Source: Septoria linicola
Taxonomy: Eukaryota > Ascomycota > Dothideomycetes > Mycosphaerellales > Mycosphaerellaceae
Direction: 5' to 3'
Length of the DNA stretch: 64,000 nucleotides
NCBI GenBank assembly: GCA_024114885.1
Contig: CP099419.1
Location: 3,596,001 to 3,660,000 of the forward strand
Shown here: in pieces, positions 51,967 through 62,916 of the stretch
Layout: each line of letters opens with the position of its first letter
Position numbering within the stretch: position 1 is the stretch's first letter
Notes under the pieces: model-generated
The model's input: the letters and a program-made list of their open reading frames with translations, nothing else
Told to the model about the DNA's origin: nothing
Database searches by the model: none
Position numbers and translations under genes: made by a program

Positions 51967-54759
51967 ATGAACGACCACAACAACATCAAAACATTTATTG
52001 CTAGAACACAATTTTATCGTCACATTAATGGGCAGCTGCAACCACGATTCCTGCGCCGCAACCTGAATCACATTTTCGACTCCCACGAAAAGCTCATACG
52101 AGGCGCCGTTAATGCACCGGATGCGATAGCGAAAGAAGACAGACGTAGACGCGCAAGGTGGAAACCTCCCACTGACAAGATGATGGACGAGTACATCGAG
52201 GGCGACAGGCCGAAGCTTACCATTGACTCTTTCTTTCTTCGTTCAACGAGCGACAGCCTGGATGCTGGTGTCGCCATCGAATGTCCTACAAACTCACGAT
52301 TCGACGATGGCCCATCCTGGTTGCCTCATCCAAACGAACGGCCAATTCCATGTCAAGTGGCTGTCAACATCCACTACAAACATCTGGCTAAGACGCAGGT
52401 GTACTACGAAACCAGAAGCGCCGACATCTTTCGACTCGAAGATACTAGAAAACGGCGACGAGTGTTCAGTGTCCGACTTCAATCGCCTTTCGTGATATCA
52501 GCGGATCAGCTGAAAGTCGCACTTGAAGAGTTGCGTGACGACCAGTCCAGGTGCTGGGAGCGCCGAATGACTGACAAGTACAGTTTAGAGATTAGCATAG
52601 CTTGCTCGAATTCTCGCGACTCAGCAGAATTCCTTGCAGAGCTTGAGGGGGGCAATGCTTGTCAATACATAAGTGCTCCAGGCAACGAGGGCGTGATCAA
52701 AACCATCTGGGGCGATCCAAATAGCGCTTCTGATTCTCCAGGCTTGCCTGCTTTGCCACCTGAGAATTCTCTGCTTTCCTTGAGGCGTGCGCGAGGGCAC
52801 AAAAGCTTGCTCCTGCCATACGGCTTGCAGCCAAACATGGGGTGGACGACTAGGGACGACTCGATTCTCACAACTTACAACAAACAGCTTCGCCGGCTGC
52901 GCAGCGGGCATCAGATGCCAACGCCATCCCCATCAGAGGATGCTGAGCCACCCCGGAAGAGAGCCCGCACTTGCTGTAGTGTCAGATACCAATTCTGGTC
53001 CGGTACATTCGTACATCGGAGTGTACACATGGCTGAGCTGAAGTGTATCTTCTGTCCCAACGACAAAGGACACTCCAGCATTGAGAGACTGTACAGCCAT
53101 TATGCAGCACATCACGAGCACTTTAGCATATCCGTTGAGGACGACGATGAAGATGAAGACGTCAAGGTGTTTAAGATGCAACTCAAAGAAGAATTGCTAG
53201 ACTATGCAAGTGATGTGCCAAAGGACAACTTCAACTGGCGCGCGCCACCCGGAGCATTTGACATTGCGGGCTATATGAGCAAGCATAGCCGAGGACAGCA
53301 CACAGGGTGGGAAACAGAACAGTCAGAGCCCGTGGCGTACGTCGGCGAGAGGCTGGTACAGGGACCACACAAGATAGCCAGTAAGGGTCGGAAAGGACGA
53401 CCATTAGCGCCAGCACCACCGTCACTGGAACTTGAGAAGCCAAAAGTCAAAGACATGCTACCTGTCGAGGTTCATGATCTTCCGCCACGGGAACGCAAGA
53501 AACACAAAGTGCCAGATGTGCCAGGCATCGACTTCTATCGTACATCATCAAAGCAAGTCCTCCATCCTGGCGATATGGTAAGTGACAGCGACGAAGACCC
53601 AGACGAATCTTGGCTAGTTCAGCGTCAGCGTCGTGATTTGCGCAACTTGGGCTTGGACTCCACCGCCCAGGCTTTCCATGAACTGGTCAATACGCACTTG
53701 GACGCCGAGAGACCAATGTCCGATATGTTAGCCAGAGACGCTATTGTTCGTTTCGCCAGACGGCACAAAAGACAGCTCGCTCAACCGGGCATGAAGGCTC
53801 TCTTTCGCGACAAGCTCGAGATGCTGAAGACGGCTCGCATCATCTCCAGGACCGACCTTGAATATTGTTTGCAGATTATTCCGAGCACGGTACGAGACAA
53901 AGATGTTGTGATGGGTGGCACTTCGGAAGAGGCATCGACCTCGTCTCAACCTCTGCCTTCCAAGCGCCGAGTCAATGGACTGTTCGACCGACATAGTTCG
54001 CAAGGGACAATGACACACGGTGCTTCGACACACCTGACACCAAATTCCAAGGTTCGACAGGCATACCTCAACACAAAGCCAACAAGTCGTCTTGATCTGA
54101 CAACATCGACCTCAGGCCCGGACCCTGCGGCAAAAGGTAGCCTCATGGGCCATACGACACCTTTCGGTCGAGGCCGACTCCTCTGCAGGAGAACAAACGG
54201 CAGCAGACAGAAGCCTTACCAGGGCGAGATCGTCGAACTCGTCAAAGACAGCGACGAGCACATCAAGGTTGACGAAATCCGTCCTTGCCACCTAGACTGG
54301 TTCAAATTCCTACGCATCCTCGACGACTCCCTCATCTTCGTCCGTGCATCAGACAACATAGTCTGCATTAGTAATCGACTAGCGCCTCTGGTGACCGACG
54401 AGAAAGACTGGTATGCAGCCCTCGAACAAGCTGAGCGCGAGCAGCAGCACCAACAGCATGGTGATGGGACGCTCATATTCGAGTTGCATACAGCGGACTC
54501 CTATCAGAAGCTGCTGGAGAGTATACCGGGTAGCCAGGAGAGCACAAGGCCTAGTAGCAGTGCGACTCTTGCACAGCAGCAGGAGAGTGCTCCGGCCACT
54601 GTGCGAGGTCGGCGGCAACCTTGTGGGTGTGGAAAGATGGCTTCAGGCCCAAGAGGCACGGTCGCTTGCGCAAACCCGATGTGTTATAGGGACTTTCATA
54701 TGGCTTGTGTTGGTCTGCAGAAGCGGACCTTTGATTGGAAGTGCCTAGATTGTGCTTGA
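51967..54759 (+). CDS. SUZ12: SUZ12-like Polycomb (PRC2) subunit with C-terminal PHD finger
   Basis: Single exon, 930 residues. PRC2 methylates histone H3 lysine 27 and silences facultative heterochromatin; SUZ12 is its scaffold. A C2H2 finger (CIFCPNDKGHSSIERLYSHY then HHEH) near residue 360 is followed by an acidic stretch, as in SUZ12. A VEFS-box-like block occurs at about 570-640: FHELVNTHLDAERPMSDML, then RFARRHKRQLAQPGM and LEMLKTARIISRTDLEYCL. The last 45 residues form a PHD-type finger: CGCGK, CANPMC, DFHMAC and WKCLDC give a C4HC3 pattern. A nuclear localisation signal is likely at PPRKRAR. The SUZ12 call rests on finger plus VEFS order; an unrelated PHD protein is the alternative. 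Confidence 0.7.
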   Translation: MNDHNNIKTFIARTQFYRHINGQLQPRFLRRNLNHIFDSHEKLIRGAVNAPDAIAKEDRRRRARWKPPTDKMMDEYIEGDRPKLTIDSFFLRSTSDSLDAGVAIECPTNSRFDDGPSWLPHPNERPIPCQVAVNIHYKHLAKTQVYYETRSADIFRLEDTRKRRRVFSVRLQSPFVISADQLKVALEELRDDQSRCWERRMTDKYSLEISIACSNSRDSAEFLAELEGGNACQYISAPGNEGVIKTIWGDPNSASDSPGLPALPPENSLLSLRRARGHKSLLLPYGLQPNMGWTTRDDSILTTYNKQLRRLRSGHQMPTPSPSEDAEPPRKRARTCCSVRYQFWSGTFVHRSVHMAELKCIFCPNDKGHSSIERLYSHYAAHHEHFSISVEDDDEDEDVKVFKMQLKEELLDYASDVPKDNFNWRAPPGAFDIAGYMSKHSRGQHTGWETEQSEPVAYVGERLVQGPHKIASKGRKGRPLAPAPPSLELEKPKVKDMLPVEVHDLPPRERKKHKVPDVPGIDFYRTSSKQVLHPGDMVSDSDEDPDESWLVQRQRRDLRNLGLDSTAQAFHELVNTHLDAERPMSDMLARDAIVRFARRHKRQLAQPGMKALFRDKLEMLKTARIISRTDLEYCLQIIPSTVRDKDVVMGGTSEEASTSSQPLPSKRRVNGLFDRHSSQGTMTHGASTHLTPNSKVRQAYLNTKPTSRLDLTTSTSGPDPAAKGSLMGHTTPFGRGRLLCRRTNGSRQKPYQGEIVELVKDSDEHIKVDEIRPCHLDWFKFLRILDDSLIFVRASDNIVCISNRLAPLVTDEKDWYAALEQAEREQQHQQHGDGTLIFELHTADSYQKLLESIPGSQESTRPSSSATLAQQQESAPATVRGRRQPCGCGKMASGPRGTVACANPMCYRDFHMACVGLQKRTFDWKCLDCA

Positions 54760-55180
54760 CACAGGCAGGCAGGCTTCAAAGGATGTTCCAGATATGCTTG
54801 CACACAGCGAAGTAGCTTTGAGATTGAGAAAGATAGGCGGTCTAGCTAGCCCTTGGCCACAAGAAAGTCGAAATTGTGACATATCACAAGTTAGGTCTGA
54901 AGTGAACTTCATTCTCCAAATAAATTCCTTGCTGCCCGGCGTCGTAGCCTACGCAAGCTGAATCCATGATTCTGCACATCCAGCAGCAGACAACGCCATG
55001 CTTCTACGCTCGAGTTTACAGCATCGTCTGCGATAGAAATAACTCTGACGCTCACGCAATCACAAAATACATTACGACTATGTACAAAAGTCCTTGATCT
55101 CTCCAACAATGCCTGTGCACACATCACAGCAACTTAAGCGTGATTTCGTCAGCAGAAGCGACACTTCTGCCAAAGCAGCG
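54760..55180. other. Intergenic between convergent genes
   Basis: 421 bases of shared 3' flank between the SUZ12-like and formin genes. No gene or element recognised. Confidence 0.4.
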
Positions 55181-58100
55181 CTACTCCTTTGGCGTAGCAT
55201 CATCATCTTGCGCTGACAAGTCCGGGCTTGGCGGCACGACAACGGTCGTAGGTGTGGGCAGTGGGCTCTCACCCGAATCCCTCTTGCCATCGCTGGCAGT
55301 TTCCTCGATGATTATCGGAGCTTCCGCAGTGCCGTCACCGGCGTCTGCCTCTTCGGCTATCGTGTCCGTTGCGCGCCCGTCGCCCTGGTCTACACTGCTA
55401 CCTGCAGCATTTCTGCGACGTGCTCTTCGGCGAAAGCGCTCATCGTCGGCACTTTCCCGCCGTCGTCGGACACGAAGAGTGTTATCGCCGGGGTCTGCAG
55501 GCTCGGTATCCCCACGAAGACCTTGCAGGAGGGACGCCGCACGATCGGCTATATCCTCACCCTCAGAGACGCCGCCCTCTGCTATTGAGGCCGGGTCAGA
55601 GTCATTAGTCCTGGTTGGTTGAAGAAGGCCATCGGATGTGTCAACATCGCCCTCTGCGTTCTCGCCTGTCTCTGGGATATGTTGTCCAGATGCGACACGG
55701 ACCTGGTGCTTGTCCTTCAGTCGAGCACGCCTTCGGCGCTCGCGAGTATCTCGTGATTGAGGAGCTGCGGCACGAAGCTTCTCGAGCAGAGAATCCATGG
55801 CACCCGTGGAGGGCGACGGAGTCAGCTCGCCATTAACGTTGTTAGCTGAAGTGATGCCGCTGCCCTTGATCTGTTTGCGTCGCATGTTCTCTTCATTGCG
55901 CCGCCATTGCTCTTCGAGAATCATGTTCTTTTCGTGCGATTTCTGTTGACTTTGTCAGTATGTTGGTACCATGTCGTTGGGTAAACGTTGGTCTCACCTT
56001 GTATTCTTGCAAGAAATTAGCCAGCTTGCCAAAGAACTCCCTTCTTGCGTTTTCGTCTCGATTGTCGTCGCCAAAGAAGGTCAAGATATCGTCAAAGACC
56101 CGTTTCATCTCGTCAAGGTAGAGCTGCATCTGCTCTGCTTTCCTTCTTGCCTCCTTCATACTCCTCTGCACAACCTGCGAGACCCTGTCTTCTGGATGGA
56201 ACTTCTTTGGTTCCGACAAGTTACCGCTATCCAAGCTCATTTGCACATTGCCAATATTGTCAATGTACTTCTTCGCGTCTGCCTGCAATTGCTCAATGTT
56301 GATCTTTTGCGTTGTAATGACACCAGCGATGTCCTCGTAGAAACCTTCGTACTGAGGGTATTGTTTTCGCACAACACGCTCCACGTAGTCCAAGAGGGTA
56401 GACTCGTTGTCTTTGTCCTTGACCATGCCAAGACGGGCCAATGAAGAGAGCTTGAAACCAACAGCCTGTTTGTTGGAATCGTTCATGTAATTTCCAATGT
56501 CCAAGATGAGGCCAAACACTGGCATCAGCTTCACGGAGTCTCGAAGAGACTCAGACACAGCTACGACGCTCTTCAATTTGTTCGAGATCTCATCGTACTC
56601 AATTTCATAGTTTCTCGTCAGGAGAAGGGCTCGAATCCTTGCTTTCCAGTAGTGATGGAGCTCGTATGCAGTGTACAAGTAGACCTGATCTTCGCGGGTG
56701 AGCTCGTTCGGGTCAGATTCTCTTGTAGCCTTGAGCGCGTCTGCTCCGTTCCAGTCCTTTGAGTATGGCGCCATAAGCTTGGCAACATTGTCGGGTATTG
56801 TGCACAGACTTTCGTGCTGAAGGAAGTCCATGATGTTCGAATTGTCCAGAATCTCCCGATCGCAGTGGATGATCATGCGGACAATTTCCTCAGGTTCGGC
56901 ACTTGCAAACTTGGCAAGACTGATCTGCATCATGTGCATAAGATCTCTGCTGATGATCTGTTTCTTGTCACTCTTCGTCTTCCCACTAGCCTGTCCAATC
57001 TGCCTAATCTCCTTGGCCATGAAGAGTTTCTCAATCTCATCGAGAATACCTTTCCTAGACAGCTCCTGGTACTTCTCCTCTTTCTGTTCAAAGGTAGGAG
57101 TGTTGATGCCCCACATGGTTCTGTCGGCATCATCGACCTTCTCCCAATGGAGAGCCTTGAGCTTCTTCTTCGGTCGAGGCCCTGTAGCACTCATCGAGGG
57201 AGATGCATTGTACATCTGTTTAGGCAGGAATCCGCTGTTCATCTTTCCGGGCATTGGAGGAGCTCCTGGAGGCGGAGGCGGAGGCGGCGGGCCTCCCATA
57301 CCAGGTGGAGGAGGTGGTGGCGGTGGTGCGGCACCGTTAAAGCCAGGCATAGGCGGGGGTGGAGGCGGAGCAGCGCCTCCAAATCCAGGCATAGGTGGCG
57401 GCGGAGGCGGTGGAGCCATGTTGGAGAAGCCTGGCATCGGTGGTGGCGGCGGTGGCGGCGCGCCGTCAAAGCCGGAGCCTGGTAGAGGGGGTGCTGGGGG
57501 ATGCGGGGGAGCAGTCGGCCCATCGAAGGTATCTTTCGGCGGCACTGCTGGGCCTTCTGTACTCGTTGGAGTTCGAGGGCTCTGACTTTCGAGGCTAGGA
57601 TGACTTGGACCTGTGGTAACTCCATCTCCCTCATCATCGCTACCCTCGATTCGTTGTGCCTTGCGCTGGAGTTCTGCGAGCATGCCCTGCTGTGCTTGAG
57701 CCACATTTGAGGGCACCTTGGGACGTGTAAATTCGACGATGCGCGGCTTTTCGAATACGGCCTCATCGTCTTGCATCTCTTCGTCGACGTCGTTCTCGGC
57801 CTCAGAGCCCGCCTTCTTTGCAATTGGCTTGCGAGGAATTCCACTTCTGGCTCTAGTGACTTGACCAAGGTACGGCATATGTGCATCAAGACCGTCAGGC
57901 TCCATGCCAGCCCCTTCCATTTTCTCGCGCAATTCTCGCAGCTTATCGCTTGGGTTGACCTGCTGCCAGACCTTGCCTTCCAGCTTGGCCTGGGTCTTTG
58001 CACGTTCCAATTGCATCTCGAGACGATCCATAAGCCTCTCGCGATCCAAGATGCCTTGCAACTGAGCTGGGTCTGCACGATCCCCATTCTTGCTGTCCTT

Positions 58101-60449
58101 CTTCGCATGAGAGGCTGCAATGTCCTGAGCATCCCGCAGCATGAGGTATAACTCACGAGTCTCCAGCTCTTGGCGTTGCAGGTCTTGAGCCCGTATCCTT
58201 TGAAGATCTCCAAGTTCCGATTTGAGTGCATCTGCTTGCCGCGACTGCAAGTCTATGACAGCCGCTTGTTCCTCTAGCTGCTTCTGAAGCTTTGCTACGA
58301 GGCCCTCAGCTCCCATCTCCACCTGCGATCTCATTTCATCGCGCTCGGCGATTGCGGCGTCTGCGATTAGCTTTGCCTCATGCGCCGCCTCTCGTGCTTG
58401 CCGGGCCTCAGAGTCGGTGTGCAGCTTGTCCATTAAGGATTGAACAGAGAAGTTCAGAGACTGCTTGAGGTCCATATCAGGCAGCCTCCTGTCCATGGCC
58501 ACGTATGAGAGCATACTTTCGACAAGCTGAAACAGCTTCAACCGATCCTCTCCCTCATTATCTCGAATGAGAAGCAGATGCTGCAATGCAGACAAGAAGT
58601 AGTCGCCCTCTTTGCTTCCAGCCAAGCGGTGCTGAATGGCTTCCACGATCTGCACGGGATCGTTGAGATCCTTACCCTCACCTTCCATGCTGTCATGCAT
58701 CGAGTTGCCATCACGCTCCAGGAGGTCCTCGTAGTCGATCGCCTCGTTCGTTCGATACCGCTCGACCTGTTTATCGATGACCTCGTACTGGAAGTCTTCC
58801 ATTTTCACCAGCACACGTTTGAGGCCGCACGCAACAAATTGTGCGCGGATATGGCACCGTAGCTGTAGGTCGCGCTCTGGCGCATCTACGATCGAGTTGA
58901 GCAGGAACAGCGATGCAACAGCGTATTCCATGAGGAGGTTCTCCATGCCGATTCCGCCACTGCGAACCTCGTCGGAGGCTCCAACCAGCGAGCCCATTTT
59001 CCCTCGCCCATCGATCGTGACCTCCACGATTCGCATCCAGGCGTCGAATCGTCCATTCTCATTCTGAGACGCCTTGAGATGGTCGAGCGCTTGCAAGACT
59101 TTGAGGTGGCCTGCTCCATCTGACCAGTGACATAGAAACGTGAGTAGCTCCGACACCAGCTTTCTCGTATTCAATCGAGGAGATGTCAACGAGCTCGCCA
59201 GCGACATGACGATGCTATCGTGCTGGAGAGCATTATCCGCGCCGTATTTGTTGTTCATCAACGCCTTCAAACACTTGACGATATCGTACTCGCGGTCCAT
59301 GTCTTTTTCCGTGAGTACGCCTCCATTTGGCGTGGGGCCTGATGCTGTTCTCCGATTGAGCTTTCCCAGGAGGTTCGTCAGGGCAATTTGGCCCTGTGCT
59401 TCCACGAAAGCCTTCACCCAAGCAATTGGCTGTGTCCGCAGGCTGACCGACAGACTCTGCAATTGCTTGGGATTGATCGAGTTGTCCAGAATCCTCCTAA
59501 CATACCATTCCGGACTTCCCTCTTCATCCATACGACCTATATCGAAGCCCTGGACGCTCGTCATGGTATTTCTTGACATGTGCTTTCTCTTTTGCTCTCC
59601 CTGCCACTCGGCTAACCGGTCTTGATATACCAAAGTCCACTTCTTGCTGATGGGATATGCCTCCATCTGCCGTCGTGCTTGTTCTGGCAAGCTCTTCCAT
59701 CCTCGCTTTAGCATCAGCTCCAGGAACTCTTTCTCAATGATTCTGTCATCGCTGGGCTTCTGCATCAGGAATCCTTCCGGCGTGAAGGACATAGTACTCG
59801 AGTGCGCAGACGGATTCGAGACATTCAAGTAGTGGTGGCCTCTCTCTCTTTCCCGCGAGGATGTCGTCGCCTGTGACATTCTCTCGTGCTCGGGATTGAA
59901 GGAAGACGTGCTGCCGTTGCCGTACTGGTACTGCCGCCGGTCGTATGAAGAATTAGATCGGATACTGCCATGATCGGACGAGTTCCGCGATTGCGCGTAC
60001 CCATTGAGTGTCGAAGTCTCTGGATCGTACTGCCTCGCGCTCCTACTGCTACTGCCATGCGCGGGCGGTCTCGGTGCCATCGAGCTCGGATCGATGACGG
60101 GATACTGGTGGAAGTCACCACCTCCTTTGTTCAGATGGTGGGGCAGTGGATCCCGTCTCGATGCTGGTCTGTCCCCATGCTCAACATGTACTGGCGGTCG
60201 ATCTTGTCGCATAGCGTCGTACGGGATACTCGTGATCACGCCGGCCTGCATGTTGAGTCCATCCTGTGCATTTCCATTCCGGGAATAGTCGTCCTGGTCG
60301 ATGGTCGATGTCGAGCTTCGATGTGAGTGTCGGGACGCCGTGTCGGGCATGGGAGGAGCGACATCGTTGCTTCCTTTGTCCTTCTTGCCTCGGTGGAAGA
60401 AAGACTTGGTGCCGCTGGACTGGCGCGATGCCTTGTCGCTCGAGAACAT
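55181..60449 (-). CDS. sepA: Diaphanous-related formin (SepA/Bni1 type)
   Basis: Nucleates and elongates actin cables at hyphal tips and septa, activated by Rho GTPases. Exons 60449-55998 and 55942-55181, with a 55-base intron (GTGAGA, TACTGAC branch, ACAG), give 1,737 residues. The longer frame begins at a GTG eight codons upstream, so the ATG at 60449 is used. Order: disordered N-terminus; Rho-binding and FH3 region, about 240-650 (WKSLPEQARRQMEAYPISKK); coiled coil, about 700-900; FH1 polyproline, about 983-1063; FH2, about 1095-1480 (KKKLKALHWEKVDD, GNYMNDSNKQAVGFKLSSLA); DAD near 1533 (MDSLLEKLRAAA followed by RRRRAR), which folds back on FH3 for autoinhibition. The rest of the C-terminus is acidic and disordered. 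Confidence 0.96.
57258..57490 (-). repeat. FH1 polyproline repeat of the formin gene
   Basis: Coding repeat of runs of 6-8 prolines separated by MPGFSNMA, MPGFGGAA, MPGFNGAA and GMGG spacers, in units of roughly 14-16 codons. Profilin-actin binds these tracts. The GGC/GGA-rich plus strand is prone to length change and mis-assembly. Confidence 0.9.
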
Positions 60450-61277
60450 TGTCCTTGTGCTGTATGCCTCCACTTCACCTCACGCACTGACCCAGATCCT
60501 CGTGCTCTCCGCCCTAGCGCTCAAGGCGCGCTCCACTGCGCTGCTTCCAGCCAGATTGTGTATGGCTCCCTGCTCGCTCTGCCAGACTATGTGCTTCGCC
60601 GGCCACCCGCTTACTTCATACTCCTACACGCGCTCGCGCTGGTTTATGATCTAGGTATAGACCAGTATCGAGGCGCTGACGAGTGTGCACGCTCGTCTAC
60701 CTTACGCCGCCGCCGTCGCCGCTGCCAGATTAGGCCAGACCACAATTTCCAGGACTTACTAAACAGAGCTCCTGCAGTGTAATATGGGCCAGTTCAATCG
60801 GCTATCGGCAGTCCCAAATGGAACAGGCGCACTCGTGGATAAAAGTTGCGTAGGTCGGGCGATTCTGTACTCCAGGTTTCACGATGAGTCGTGCGGTGGT
60901 ATTCTGGACGTTTGGAACCTGGCTGGCTCGAGCGTGGATCGTGGAAACGGACTCCTGAACGCGGCAGGGTCGAGCTTCGCGTGATGCCTCTGAACCTTAA
61001 AATAATCCTCAAAGACGAATCACCAGCACATTCAATCAATTCTCCGAGGCACTGCTACGACAACATATTTTTTGCACAGTTGTGTCTATGGGCGCACTAC
61101 GTTTACCTGCCATCTACACAGTCATCGCTATCTACCAGCGAAAAGTGGACGTGCGAGACATCAACCGGATCTTCGCCGAATTGGCCATTACGCACGCTAG
61201 GTTAGCCAGCACACTATCATCCCGCACGGTGCAGCTGACCTTTTCGTGTGAGGGCACGAGCGCACTACTCACGCACC
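60450..61277. other. Intergenic, formin promoter region and HUS1 3' flank
   Basis: 828 bases between two minus-strand genes; formin transcription would start here. Some CGCC-rich words near 60700. No gene supported. Confidence 0.4.
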
Positions 61278-62381
61278 TCATGGAACGAAAGACGATATGT
61301 AGTACTGTAGTTCAGTCAGTACTCGCAACTCAAGGAAAGTCAGCGTACAAATGCTCACCGTGAGTACATCTTCATTGCCGCCAGGATCATCGCGGTCGAG
61401 GAAGACGTACAATATCAGGGCATGCTCGTCCACAAAACACGCGATCACCCTTCCTCCCATACGACCAACACTCAATACACGACCCCAGTCTCGACCTTCC
61501 ACACGAACTGTTGCCCAGCCTTCTTCACTCTGACCAGACGAGTCGCCTAGAGCTTTCATCCTAGTGCTGGGATGATTTGCAAGTCCTTCTGTGCCATCTT
61601 CGACATGTGAAGGGTCAAGCTCTGGGTTCTCCAGGCCCGTCCAGAGACTGCTTATATGCATAGCATCAGTATGGAGCGATAGCCGCAAGCATCCATGCAT
61701 GTTTGCACTGATCTCGAGTTTAGGCCCAGCCACAGCACTGTTGAAGCCGCTCTTCACCCCTCTAGCCGACATGGCCAGCTTCGTGAAACGATCGCTGATT
61801 CCCTTCAGCTGCATCAGATTCGGAAGCGTAATGTGCACGTCCGGCTGCCGGCATCTTGGCTCATGGAGGCCATCGACCGAAGCCGGTGCAAGCACACGGA
61901 TAGGAATGTCTTGAGTTACCACGGTCTCACGATCCTGTCTGCCACCAAAGAACTCCATGTCCTCGTCGGGCCCTCCAGCAGCGTGGTCGGTGGGAGGACC
62001 CATGTGGCCGTTCGCCATCGGCGCACTGCTGTTCATAGCTTGAGTGGCAATGGTGAGTGAGAGTAATGGCACATTGTCCTTCTTGGTGAGACGAATGCTC
62101 GCAGATGTGGCATGTGCGGCACTCTTTAGCGCCCGCTGTAATGGTGCAAGTGGCACTTCGAGATTGATGGTGTTGCCTTCAGCAGCTGACTGAATGCTGT
62201 ATGTCTCGAAAATAGTATCAATTGCAAGGACTGACCAAACTTGAGTCCCCGACTCTGGGATGACTGTAAAGCGGACATCTTTCTCGTCTAATCTGAGCCA
62301 CGCAATGTTGCCCAGAGAGGCGAGTGATGCTGTGAATTTGGTGAATGTGTGTACATTCTGTATACTGGCTCGGAAACGCAT
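61278..62381 (-). CDS. HUS1: Checkpoint clamp subunit HUS1
   Basis: Subunit of the 9-1-1 (Rad9-Rad1-Hus1) PCNA-like clamp loaded at DNA damage to activate the checkpoint kinases. Exons 62381-61359 and 61304-61278 give 349 residues. The 54-base intron (61305-61358, GTGAGC, CTGAC branch, ACAG) has no stop, so an unspliced ORF reads through it; splicing gives the expected Hus1 end DVLT-YYISSFVP. The N-terminus MRFRASIQNVHTFTKFTASL is the first clamp strand, and WLRLDEKDVRFTVIPE follows. Other conserved parts are INLEVPLAPLQRALKSA, LPNLMQLKGISDRFTKL and ACFVDEHALILYVFL. A Gly/Asp-rich insertion occurs near residues 120-150. Confidence 0.9.
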   Translation of the reverse strand: MRFRASIQNVHTFTKFTASLASLGNIAWLRLDEKDVRFTVIPESGTQVWSVLAIDTIFETYSIQSAAEGNTINLEVPLAPLQRALKSAAHATSASIRLTKKDNVPLLSLTIATQAMNSSAPMANGHMGPPTDHAAGGPDEDMEFFGGRQDRETVVTQDIPIRVLAPASVDGLHEPRCRQPDVHITLPNLMQLKGISDRFTKLAMSARGVKSGFNSAVAGPKLEISANMHGCLRLSLHTDAMHISSLWTGLENPELDPSHVEDGTEGLANHPSTRMKALGDSSGQSEEGWATVRVEGRDWGRVLSVGRMGGRVIACFVDEHALILYVFLDRDDPGGNEDVLTVSICTLTFLELRVLTELQYYISSFVP

Positions 62382-62916
62382 GTTGTGTGCAGCACTTGCA
62401 ATGCGTTCAGAATAGATAGTCTGTAGGTCCCATCCTGTGGTACTTCACCAGGCCATGCAGTCCTAGTTAGGGTTGATGCAGCTGCCACGCGACTTGCAAC
62501 GCGTCGTGGGGTTTGGGCTTTGGTGGCTCGTGCAATTGTTGCCTGCTGCAGCAGCGAAACTCGTTGTCCACCCTGCTCTCTCGGTGTGTGCGGTGGCGTA
62601 TGCAAGACGCAAGTGAACGAGTCGAGAAGACTACACAATGCAGCAGTGAGGATGCGTTCGAGGCGGTTGCAGGCTTAATTAATCATTATTGTGGTTCGCA
62701 CTGTTGCAGTTGCAGATGCAAGATCTCGCTCGGCGATCGGCAACGTAGTGCCGATTTGTGATTGACCCTGCATGCAGGCAGGCGTTGTTGTCATTCCTCG
62801 AAAGCGAAAGCGTCGAGCGTTGCCTTACACAACTGTCATGTCCATCCACTGAACATCGCCCTCAGCATCGCACAGTACAACCACCATCTCGGCACTCAGT
62901 GCTACTACTGGGAACG
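62382..62916. promoter_or_regulatory. Divergent promoter region, HUS1 and F-box gene
   Basis: 535 bases between two opposite start codons. A TTAATTAATCATTATTG AT-rich patch lies near 62680. No gene seen. Confidence 0.45.

Noticed and set aside
57239..58231. 330-codon minus-strand ORF overlapping the formin FH1 region in another frame
   Set aside because: A by-product of the repetitive polyproline and coiled-coil coding sequence; the formin frame is unambiguous.
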